From: an uncultured Clostridia bacterium
GTDB taxonomy: Bacteria > Bacillota > Clostridia > Oscillospirales > Ruminococcaceae
DNA: 5,117 nucleotides
Assembly: GCA_947072265.1 (NCBI GenBank)
Contig: CAMTHN010000051.1
Coordinates: 1 to 5,117 of the forward strand
Reading direction: 5' to 3'
Shown here: piece by piece, positions 1-5,117 of the stretch
Layout of the letters: each line of letters opens with the position of its first letter
Numbering within the stretch: the first letter of the stretch is position 1
Position numbers and translations under genes: made by a program
Notes under the pieces: generated by a model
Told to the model about the DNA's origin: nothing
Seen by the model: only the letters and a program-made list of their open reading frames with translations
Databases searched by the model: none

Positions 1-1504
1 AAGAAATTCCAGTCATACTAATAGGTTTTTCAATTTTTAATATATCACAAATTGTAGGAGCTATATCAGAGAGTTTTCCTTTATCTTTTAAATCTACAGG
101 ATGATTTATAATAGCAAAGGGAACTAACGATAATGTATGAGGCGTAAATGGATTTCCATCTTGATCAATCATTTTTTCAGCGTTGCCATGATCTGCCGTT
201 ACAATAGCTTTTCCATCTATAGATTTTATAGCATCTATAACTTTTTTTATGCATTTATCTAGATGCTCTACGGAATCTTTTGCGGCTTTAAAATTTCCTG
301 TGTGTCCTACCATATCACAGTTTGCATAATTTAAAATTATTAAATCATATTTTCTTGACAATATTTTTTCTACAACTTTATCTGTAACTTCATATGCGCT
401 CATCTCGGGTTGAAGATCAAATGTAGGAACATTTGGAGATTGTATTAAACATCTATCTTCTCCAGGAAAGACAGCTTCCACTCCACCATTGAAAAAAAAT
501 GTTACATGAGCATATTTCTGTGTTTCAGCAATTCTAAGTTGTGTCATTCCATTATGGCTAATAATTTCACCTAAAGTTTCATGTATTTTATCAGAATGAA
601 ATGCAATATTTACATTTGGAATAGTTTCATCATATTGTGTCATAGTTGTAAATTTGAGATTAGATAAATTTACATTATGTATAAATCCGTTAAATTTATT
701 ATCTACAAAAGAATGTGTTAATTGTCTTGATCTATCCGGTCTATAATTAAAAAATATAACAGCGTCATTTTTTTCAACTACTCCATTTTTATCAAATAAT
801 GTTGGCTCAAAAAATTCATCTGTAATATTATTTTCATAAGAATTTTTTATTGATTCTATAGGAGGAATAATAGATACTTCTAATTTTCCAGTCATAGCAT
901 TAAAGCATTTTTCAACTCTATTCCATGCAAAGTCTCTATCCATAGCAAAATATCTTCCTGAAATTGAAGCAATCTTACCAAGGGACAGAGTCCTCATATA
1001 TTCTTCTGTTTTTTTAATAAAATCTATACCTGAAGTTGTAGATACATCCCTACCATCTAAAAATCCATGAATATATAATTTTTTAATATTATTAATTTTA
1101 GCCATTTTTATTAGTCCAAAGAGGTGTTCTATATGACTATGAACACCTCCATCTGAAACTAGACCAATTATATGGAGCTTAGAATCATATTTTTTTGCAT
1201 GCTCTATAGCTTCTAAAAGACCTTTATTTGAAAAGATAGAATTATCTTTAATAGATTTAGAAATTCGTACAAGTTCTTGATATACAACTCTTCCAGCTCC
1301 AATATTAGTGTGACCAACTTCAGAATTGCCCATCTGTCCGTCGGGAAGACCAACATCTTCTCCAGATGCACTTATATATGTTGTTGGATAATTTTTAAAA
1401 ATATAATCTAAATTTGGTGTATCTGCTTCTAGTATGGCGTTACCATATTTTTCATCACTTTTTCCATATCCATCTAATATGATTAATGCTAAAGTTTTTT
1501 TCAA
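1..1504 (-). CDS. gpmI: 2,3-bisphosphoglycerate-independent phosphoglycerate mutase (iPGM), 3' end cut by the window
   Basis: Cytoplasmic glycolytic enzyme interconverting 3- and 2-phosphoglycerate without a 2,3-bisphosphoglycerate cofactor, using two metal ions (usually Mn2+) and a phosphoserine intermediate. The frame is open from the start to the window edge: 501 complete codons, against about 510 residues for the family, ending in ...KPISMTGIS, so only a few residues are missing. Motifs seen: LIILDGYG near the N-terminus (metal ligand Asp11); GQMGNSEVGHTNIGAGR with the catalytic nucleophile Ser61; DGGVHSHIEHLFG (His122) and GRYFAMDRD in the substrate/transferase domain; KYAHVTFFFNGG (Lys330); NCDMVGHTG (Asp397, His401); TADHGNAE (Asp438, His439); and TPHT (His456). 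The full metal and nucleophile set is therefore present. A TTG start at 1504 is preferred because a GGAG ribosome binding site lies 9 bases upstream and the protein then begins MKKTLALI, as usual for the family. It is the last visible gene of the pgk-tpiA-gpmI operon, 32 bases after tpiA. Confidence 0.97.
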   Translation of the reverse strand, partial: MKKTLALIILDGYGKSDEKYGNAILEADTPNLDYIFKNYPTTYISASGEDVGLPDGQMGNSEVGHTNIGAGRVVYQELVRISKSIKDNSIFSNKGLLEAIEHAKKYDSKLHIIGLVSDGGVHSHIEHLFGLIKMAKINNIKKLYIHGFLDGRDVSTTSGIDFIKKTEEYMRTLSLGKIASISGRYFAMDRDFAWNRVEKCFNAMTGKLEVSIIPPIESIKNSYENNITDEFFEPTLFDKNGVVEKNDAVIFFNYRPDRSRQLTHSFVDNKFNGFIHNVNLSNLKFTTMTQYDETIPNVNIAFHSDKIHETLGEIISHNGMTQLRIAETQKYAHVTFFFNGGVEAVFPGEDRCLIQSPNVPTFDLQPEMSAYEVTDKVVEKILSRKYDLIILNYANCDMVGHTGNFKAAKDSVEHLDKCIKKVIDAIKSIDGKAIVTADHGNAEKMIDQDGNPFTPHTLSLVPFAIINHPVDLKDKGKLSDIAPTICDILKIEKPISMTGIS

Positions 1505-1513
1505 TAAAATCAT

Positions 1514-1520
1514 CTCCTTT
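1514..1520 (-). promoter_or_regulatory. Shine-Dalgarno site of gpmI, deciding a TTG start
   Basis: The minus strand reads AAAGGAG here, a strong ribosome binding site. The in-frame ATG at 1513-1511 directly abuts it with no spacer and cannot be initiated from it. The in-frame TTG at 1504-1502 is 9 bases away, which is near optimal. The site therefore argues for TTG initiation rather than a four-codon ATG-started extension reading MILL. This is inferred from spacing and family alignment. Confidence 0.8.
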
Positions 1521-1536
1521 TTTTAATTATTAAAAA

Positions 1537-2310
1537 TTATATTGGAGTTGATGCAGCATTTATTATAATAGAAAAATCACTAACTTTCAATGAAGCTCCA
1601 CCAATTAATCCACCATCTATATCTTTTTCAGAGATAAGTTCTGATGCATTTGCAGAATTCATAGATCCACCATACTGTATAAGTATATTATCTGCTGATA
1701 TTTCTGAGTATAATTTTGATATAATAGATCGGATAAATTTACATACATCATTGGCCTGTTTACTAGTAGCTGTTTTTCCAGTTCCAATTGCCCAGATAGG
1801 CTCGTACGCTATAATAATATTTTTTAAATCGATTTCTTCTATATTGGATAAAGCTAATTCTAATTGTTTAGAAACAATATTTTCAGTAATTTCTTTTTCT
1901 CTTTCTTCTAAAGATTCTCCAACACATAAAATAACTTTTAAATCATGGGATATAGCCGATTTTATTTTTTTATTTACAGTATCATCAGTTTCTAAAAAAT
2001 ATTCTCTTCTTTCACTATGTCCTATTATTACATATTCTACGCCCATTTCTGAAAGCATTACAGGAGAAATTTCTCCTGTAAAAGCCCCAGAATTTTCAAA
2101 ATGACAATTTTGTGCGCCAACTTTTATGTCAGTATCTTTTGTGAGATTAATAACTGTTTCCAAATTTGTAAAAGGCACGCATATTATTATATCACAATTT
2201 TTATTTTTGGTTAAAGGTATTAGGTTTTTTATTAAATTTTCAGAATCTTTAATTGTGTTATTCATTTTCCAATTTCCAGCAATAATTGGTTTTCTAATAG
2301 TATTATTCAT
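1537..2310 (-). CDS. tpiA: Triosephosphate isomerase
   Basis: Cytoplasmic TIM-barrel enzyme, normally a homodimer, that interconverts dihydroxyacetone phosphate and glyceraldehyde 3-phosphate. The 257-residue product is of normal bacterial length (about 250). All catalytic elements are visible: GNWKMN with Asn13 and Lys15; the catalytic His98 in IIGHSERR; the catalytic base Glu170 in AYEPIWAIGTG, followed by flexible loop 6 (about residues 171-181); and the phosphate-gripping IQYGGSM (211-217) and GGLIGGASL (233-241). The N-terminus carries about five residues (NNTIR) before the conserved KPIIAGNWKMN, slightly more than usual, but no later in-frame start precedes the core. An AAGGA sequence lies 12 bases before the ATG, a rather long spacing. 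The gene lies 48 bases after pgk and 32 bases before gpmI, consistent with one operon. I see nothing unusual in the enzyme itself. Confidence 0.98.
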   Translation of the reverse strand: MNNTIRKPIIAGNWKMNNTIKDSENLIKNLIPLTKNKNCDIIICVPFTNLETVINLTKDTDIKVGAQNCHFENSGAFTGEISPVMLSEMGVEYVIIGHSERREYFLETDDTVNKKIKSAISHDLKVILCVGESLEEREKEITENIVSKQLELALSNIEEIDLKNIIIAYEPIWAIGTGKTATSKQANDVCKFIRSIISKLYSEISADNILIQYGGSMNSANASELISEKDIDGGLIGGASLKVSDFSIIINAASTPI

Positions 2311-2322
2311 AAATTATTATCA

Positions 2323-2327
2323 TCCTT
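2323..2327 (-). promoter_or_regulatory. Probable ribosome binding site of tpiA
   Basis: The minus strand reads AAGGA, followed by 12 bases before the tpiA ATG. The spacing is longer than the usual 5-9 bases, but it is the only purine-rich match in the 48-base pgk-tpiA gap. An ATG directly overlapping it (AAGGATG) is out of frame with tpiA and is soon followed by an in-frame stop, so it is not a credible start. Confidence 0.55.
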
Positions 2328-2333
2328 ATTTTA

Positions 2334-2360
2334 AAATAAATAAAATATATTTATCTATTT
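2334..2360 (-). repeat. AU-only inverted repeat in the pgk-tpiA gap
   Basis: On the minus strand AAATAGATAA (2360-2351) can pair with TTATTTATTT (2343-2334) over 10 positions, including one G-U pair, around a 7-base loop. It overlaps the pgk stop codon and precedes the tpiA ribosome binding site. It contains no G-C pair, so any RNA hairpin would be weak. It could be a minor intercistronic structure or simply chance in very AT-rich sequence. It is not a convincing terminator. Confidence 0.3.
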
Positions 2361-3552
2361 ATTTGTTCATCAAAGCAGCAATACCAGGAAGAACTTTACC
2401 CTCTAAAAATTCTAAAGAAGCTCCTCCTCCAGTAGATATATGATCCATTTTATCTGCAAATCCAAGTTTTTCGACAGCAGCGGCAGAATCACCACCACCA
2501 ATTATAGAAACACAATCTTTATTATCAGAAAGAGCCTGAGCTATACTTATTGTTCCGATGGCAAATCTATCCCATTCTGCAACTCCCATAGGTCCGTTCC
2601 ATATAACTGTTTTTGCATGGCTAATTTCTTCTGCAAAAATTTCTTGTGTTTTTGCACCAATATCTAACCCTGTATATTCATCAGGAATTTTATCTGAATC
2701 AACTAATTTAGCGTTACAATTAGGATTAAAATCGTCTCCAACCATATTATCAACAGGTAAAAGAATTTTAACACCTTTTTCTGCTGCTTTTTTTAGTAAA
2801 GATTTAGCTAAATCTATTTTATCATCTTCACATATAGATGTTCCTATTTTATAACCCTTAGATTTATTAAAAGTATATGCCATACCGCCGCCGATAATTA
2901 ATGTGTCTACCTTATCTAAAAGATTTTCTATAACACTTATTTTATCAGAAACTTTTGATCCACCTAATATAGCTACAAAAGGTCTTTTTGGATTTGCCAA
3001 AGCTTCTCCCATAAATGATATTTCTTTTTCTATTAAAAATCCTGACACAGCAGGTAAAAACTCGGCAATTCCAGCAGTAGAAGCATGTGCTCTATGAGAT
3101 GTTCCAAAAGCATCATTTACATAAATATCAGCCATAGAAGCTAATTTTTTTGCAAATTCTCTATCATTTTTCTTTTCTTCTTTATGAAATCTGATATTTT
3201 CCAAAAGCAATATCTCTCCTGGATTTAGATTGTTTATTTTTTTAAAGGTATCTTCTCCAATAACATCAGAAGACATAATAACTTTTGTATCTATAAGTTT
3301 AGCAAGTCTATCTGCTACTGGTTTTAAAGAAAATTCCATATCAAAACCATCCTTAGGTCTACCAAGGTGTGAACAGGCAATAATTTTTGCTTTTTTTTCG
3401 ACAAGATATTTAAGTGTTTTTAAAGATTCAATAATTCTTTTATCATCCGCTATAGTTCCATTATCTAGAGGAACGTTAAAATCGCATCTAACAAAAACAA
3501 TTTTTTGGTCAACATCAATATCCTGTAAAGTTTTTTTATTTAAATAAGACAT
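2359..3552 (-). CDS. pgk: Phosphoglycerate kinase
   Basis: Cytoplasmic two-domain kinase that transfers a phosphate from 1,3-bisphosphoglycerate to ADP, giving ATP and 3-phosphoglycerate. From the chosen start the protein has 397 residues, the usual bacterial length. The N-terminal substrate domain shows VRCDFNVPL (21-29), SHLGRP (61-66), LLENIRFH (116-123) and DAFGTSHRAHAST (147-159), covering the basic substrate patch. The C-terminal nucleotide domain shows LGGSKVSDKI (196-205), the Pgk form of NGPMG (319-323), GGGDSAAAVEKLG (352-364) and STGGGASLEFLEGK (373-386), the last two forming the glycine-rich hinge and nucleotide phosphate site. The frame extends seven codons upstream to an ATG at 3573, but family proteins begin close to MSYLNKKTLQDID, and the only purine-rich AAAGG lies inside that extension. 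The start at 3552 is therefore preferred, although its 13-base spacing is long. First glycolytic gene of the cluster; degV, not gap, lies upstream. Confidence 0.97.
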   Translation of the reverse strand: MSYLNKKTLQDIDVDQKIVFVRCDFNVPLDNGTIADDKRIIESLKTLKYLVEKKAKIIACSHLGRPKDGFDMEFSLKPVADRLAKLIDTKVIMSSDVIGEDTFKKINNLNPGEILLLENIRFHKEEKKNDREFAKKLASMADIYVNDAFGTSHRAHASTAGIAEFLPAVSGFLIEKEISFMGEALANPKRPFVAILGGSKVSDKISVIENLLDKVDTLIIGGGMAYTFNKSKGYKIGTSICEDDKIDLAKSLLKKAAEKGVKILLPVDNMVGDDFNPNCNAKLVDSDKIPDEYTGLDIGAKTQEIFAEEISHAKTVIWNGPMGVAEWDRFAIGTISIAQALSDNKDCVSIIGGGDSAAAVEKLGFADKMDHISTGGGASLEFLEGKVLPGIAALMNK

Positions 3553-3565
3553 GAAAATACATCTA

Positions 3566-3570
3566 CCTTT
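3566..3570 (-). promoter_or_regulatory. Probable ribosome binding site of pgk
   Basis: The minus strand reads AAAGG, then a 13-base spacer to the ATG at 3552. This is a weak and distant Shine-Dalgarno match, but no better one precedes either possible start; upstream of the ATG at 3573 there is only AT-rich sequence. It supports initiation at 3552 over 3573. The inverted repeat at 3578-3606 ends 7 bases upstream of it, so RNA structure there could affect translation. Confidence 0.45.
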
Positions 3571-3577
3571 CATACTA

Positions 3578-3606
3578 ATAATTAGAATTACTATAATTCT
3601 AATTAT
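3578..3606. repeat. Perfect 12-bp inverted repeat upstream of pgk (candidate operator or leader hairpin)
   Basis: ATAATTAGAATT (3578-3589) and AATTCTAATTAT (3595-3606) are exact reverse complements separated by the 5 bases ACTAT. The dyad lies immediately upstream of the pgk reading frame, between the candidate -10 elements and the ribosome binding site. One reading is an operator for a dimeric repressor overlapping the transcription start; another is a hairpin at the 5' end of the pgk transcript that stabilises it. With only one G-C pair per arm and no GC-rich stem followed by a U-run, it does not look like an intrinsic terminator. The symmetry is directly visible; any function is inference. 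Confidence 0.6.
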
Positions 3607-3621
3607 ACAAAATATAATTTA

Positions 3622-3650
3622 ATTTTATAACAATTAATACAAAATATCAA
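3622..3650 (-). promoter_or_regulatory. Candidate sigma-A type promoter for pgk-tpiA-gpmI
   Basis: On the minus strand TTGATA (3650-3645, 5 of 6 matches to TTGACA) and TAAAAT (3627-3622, 5 of 6 matches to TATAAT) are separated by exactly 17 bases. Transcription would start near 3615, placing the 12-bp inverted repeat at the very 5' end of the mRNA. A perfect TATAAT also occurs at 3607-3602, overlapping the outer half of the inverted repeat, but lacks a good -35 at 17 bases. In such AT-rich DNA chance matches are common, so the promoter is plausible rather than established. Confidence 0.42.
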
Positions 3651-3668
3651 GTTAAAAAATTATCAAGT
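3645..3668 (-). repeat. Direct repeat of TATCAAGT in the degV-pgk spacer
   Basis: TATCAAGT (plus-strand reading) occurs at 3645-3652 and again at 3661-3668, a 16-base period. On the transcribed strand each copy gives ACTTGATA, which contains a -35-like TTGATA. The downstream copy is the -35 of the promoter proposed above. The other may be a second -35, half of a direct-repeat protein site, or coincidence. Confidence 0.35.
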
Positions 3669-3679
3669 GATTTTAAAAT

Positions 3680-4552
3680 TTATCTTTTTTTACCTTTAAT
3701 GGCTATTCCCACTAGATTTGGGCCAGTGTTACAAGTTATACAGGCGCCAGCAAATCCATGTATTCCAGCTTTTTGTCCAAGTGTTTTTTGAGCTTCTTTT
3801 ATAAAGATTTCTTTTTTTTCTTTGATATTACCATATATAAGAGCATACGGTGTTTCTGGAATCATTCTATTTTTAGCATAATTTAAAATAGATGTTATTA
3901 TATTTTTTTCTCCTCTAACTTTTTCAATAACAGATGTATGTCCATCAATTATAGAAATCAAAGGTCTAAGTCCCATAATTTCTCCTATAAAAGCTTTTGC
4001 TGCACTTATTCTTCCAGATTTTTTCACATATTTTAAAGAAAGAGGAATAAAATATACTTCTACACAAGAAAACCAGTCCTCTAAATATCTTATTATTTCT
4101 TCTGATGTTATAGAGTTTAATGCTTTTTTTGCTGATTCTATAACAGGGTATCCATATGATAGAGAATAATTTTTAGAATCTATTATATGAATTTTAAATT
4201 TATTTATACTATTAGGATGCTCTTCAAAAAAAAGTTCTCTTGCAGATAATGCAGAGTTGTATGTGTTTGATCCTAAAGAATTTATAGATATATATATTAT
4301 TTCTTCAAAACCTTGATTATATATCGAATTGAAAGATGTGAGAAATCTAGATGATGTTATTTGTGATGTTGTTGGAATTGTTTCACTTTTAGAAAGAATT
4401 TCTAAAAATTCTTCATTTGTTATATCAATTTTTTCTAAAAATGTTTGTTCTTCTAAATTTATTGAGAAAGACAATGAAGTTATATTATATTTTCTTTCTA
4501 AATCACTAGGTATATCGCAAGAAGAATCTGTTAAAATTTTTATTTTATTCAT
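3680..4552 (-). CDS. DegV family protein (fatty-acid-binding, FakB-like fold)
   Basis: The family binds a fatty acid in a buried pocket; characterised members (FakB) present it to the kinase FakA for phosphorylation and use in phospholipid synthesis. Many DegV paralogues have no known role, so the exact function here is unassigned. The 290-residue length is typical. Visible signatures are ILTDSSCDIP at residues 6-14 and beyond, PTTSQITSSRF (60-70, the TSQ ligand-binding loop), IISIN-like strand followed by GSNTYNSA (94-101), IDSKNYSLSYG (124-134), LKYVKKSGRISAAKAFIGEIMGLRP (173-197, the conserved Gly-Arg-Ile segment) and CITCNTGPNLVGIAIKG (271-287). In the last motif Asn replaces the His of the common T-H-x-G-P pattern. 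No signal peptide or membrane segment is seen, so it is cytoplasmic. The start is supported by GGGGGA 9 bases upstream. It follows trmL by 16 bases, implying co-transcription. FakA (DAK-type kinase) is not in the window. Confidence 0.93.
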   Translation of the reverse strand: MNKIKILTDSSCDIPSDLERKYNITSLSFSINLEEQTFLEKIDITNEEFLEILSKSETIPTTSQITSSRFLTSFNSIYNQGFEEIIYISINSLGSNTYNSALSARELFFEEHPNSINKFKIHIIDSKNYSLSYGYPVIESAKKALNSITSEEIIRYLEDWFSCVEVYFIPLSLKYVKKSGRISAAKAFIGEIMGLRPLISIIDGHTSVIEKVRGEKNIITSILNYAKNRMIPETPYALIYGNIKEKKEIFIKEAQKTLGQKAGIHGFAGACITCNTGPNLVGIAIKGKKR

Positions 4553-4561
4553 TTATAATAA

Positions 4562-4567
4562 TCCCCC
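4562..4567 (-). promoter_or_regulatory. Unusual G-run ribosome binding site of degV
   Basis: The minus strand reads GGGGGA, 9 bases before the degV ATG and 1 base after the trmL stop codon. A run of five G can pair with the CCUCC anti-Shine-Dalgarno through a central G-U pair. It stands out because it is the only run of G or C of this length around, in otherwise very AT-rich sequence. Confidence 0.6.
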
Positions 4568-4568
4568 G

Positions 4569-5081
4569 TTATAAATTATCTAAATTTCCATTTTTTAATA
4601 GATTAGGAAATTTTCTTTGTCTAAGAACTTCATAGCATGCAATGTTTACGCTGTTTGAAAGATTTAAACTACGTATATTATTTAGCATAGGAATTCTAAC
4701 ACAATTTTCTTTATTTGATAATAGTAGCTGTTCGTCTATTCCGGCATCCTCTCTACCAAATATAAGGAATATATTTTCATTGCAGTTTATATAATCAACA
4801 TCAGAATATAATTTTTTTCCTTTTGTAGTAAAAAAAATATAAATTTTATTTTTTTCACTTTTAAAAGTTTTAAAAAAATCTTCTGTAGAATTATATATAC
4901 TAATAGATAATTTATCCCAATAATCTAATCCAGCACGTTTTAATTTTTTATCTGTTATTTCAAATCCCATTGGATGGACAATGTGTAAATTTATACCTAT
5001 AGCAGCAACAGTTCTTGCTATATTTCCTGTATTTTGTGGAATTTGTGGTTGTAAAAGAACTATATTAAGAAATTTATTCAT
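4569..5081 (-). CDS. trmL: tRNA (cytidine(34)-2'-O)-methyltransferase, TrmL/CspR type of the SPOUT (TrmH) superfamily
   Basis: Family members transfer a methyl group from S-adenosylmethionine to the 2'-OH of the wobble nucleotide 34 in certain leucine tRNAs, acting as dimers built on a trefoil-knot fold. The 170-residue product is a minimal SPOUT enzyme, slightly longer than the usual 155-160 because of an Asn/Leu-rich C-terminal tail. The three SPOUT motifs are clear: PQIPQNTGNIAR (12-23, with the catalytic Arg23 position), LIFGREDAGIDEQLL (106-120), and RIPMLNNIRSLNLSNSVNIACYEVLRQ (129-155), the last forming the knot and cofactor pocket. KRAGLDYW (49-56) is also a TrmL-type conserved segment. 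The start at 5081 has only a weak GGAT, 7 bases upstream, as ribosome binding site, but MNKFLNIVLLQPQIPQNTGN matches the expected N-terminus. It is the first visible gene of a probable trmL-degV unit; just 36 bases lie before it, too few to place a promoter. Confidence 0.94.
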   Translation of the reverse strand: MNKFLNIVLLQPQIPQNTGNIARTVAAIGINLHIVHPMGFEITDKKLKRAGLDYWDKLSISIYNSTEDFFKTFKSEKNKIYIFFTTKGKKLYSDVDYINCNENIFLIFGREDAGIDEQLLLSNKENCVRIPMLNNIRSLNLSNSVNIACYEVLRQRKFPNLLKNGNLDNL

Positions 5082-5117
5082 AATTAATCCAATCTTAGTT
5101 TTAATTGAGTATATATT

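Noticed and set aside
1..1504. gpmI as a truncated or frameshifted pseudogene, because no stop is visible
   Set aside because: The frame is uninterrupted for 501 codons with all metal ligands and the nucleophile Ser present, and it is cut only by the window edge near the expected C-terminus.
1751..2104. Plus-strand open frame of 117 codons inside tpiA, and similar plus-strand frames at 2126-2443, 2440-2667, 2558-2854, 2903-3097, 3230-3547 and 4329-4574
   Set aside because: All lie antisense to tpiA, pgk or degV, whose frames are full length with intact catalytic or family motifs. Their translations are low-complexity and match no family I recognise. They are shadows of the AT-rich minus-strand coding sequence.
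2334..2360. AU hairpin after pgk as an intrinsic terminator
   Set aside because: It has no G-C pairs in the stem, and tpiA follows closely in the same direction as part of an expected operon.
3640..3679. Intrinsic terminator after degV
   Set aside because: There is a run of T on the transcribed strand (around 3655-3660) but no stable stem before it; possible arms are short, AT-only or leave too small a loop. Read-through from degV into pgk cannot be excluded.
1..5117. A previously undescribed system (defence, mobile or RNA-based)
   Set aside because: All five genes are recognisable housekeeping or widespread families in a compact same-strand layout. No phage, transposase, toxin-antitoxin, CRISPR or large unexplained intergenic structure is visible; only the pgk upstream region leaves open questions.

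Overview
The window is a compact, strongly AT-rich stretch of bacterial chromosome in which every convincing gene lies on the minus strand. Read in the direction of transcription (high to low coordinates), the order is a TrmL-type tRNA methyltransferase, a DegV-family protein, phosphoglycerate kinase (pgk), triosephosphate isomerase (tpiA), and cofactor-independent phosphoglycerate mutase (gpmI). The gpmI gene runs off the low-coordinate edge a few codons before its expected end. The pgk-tpiA-gpmI order, the iPGM-type mutase, the AT-rich codon usage and the purine-rich ribosome binding sites suggest a low-GC Gram-positive (Bacillota), probably an anaerobe of the Clostridia/Tissierellia type. 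Fusobacteria cannot be excluded and I cannot name the species.

Region by region: 4569-5081 (trmL) and 3680-4552 (degV) are 16 bases apart and look co-transcribed. A 106-base spacer (3574-3679; 127 bases when measured to the preferred pgk start) then separates degV from pgk and is the only sizeable intergenic region. It holds candidate sigma-A type promoter elements, a repeated TATCAAGT octamer, and a perfect 12-bp AT-rich inverted repeat with a 5-base loop just upstream of pgk. After it come pgk (2359-3552), tpiA (1537-2310) and gpmI (1-1504), with short gaps of 48 and 32 bases and a Shine-Dalgarno-like sequence before each gene. No stretch of 300 bases lacks a gene, and I see no tRNA, rRNA, CRISPR array, insertion sequence or attachment site.

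The three glycolytic enzymes form the lower-glycolysis operon: TpiA interconverts the two triose phosphates, Pgk makes ATP from 1,3-bisphosphoglycerate, and GpmI converts 3- to 2-phosphoglycerate. The glyceraldehyde-3-phosphate dehydrogenase gene (gap) and its regulator cggR, which often head this operon in Bacillota, are not directly upstream of pgk; trmL and degV are. This makes the pgk upstream region the most interesting non-coding part of the window. The region otherwise looks like ordinary core genome, and I found no evidence for an undescribed system.
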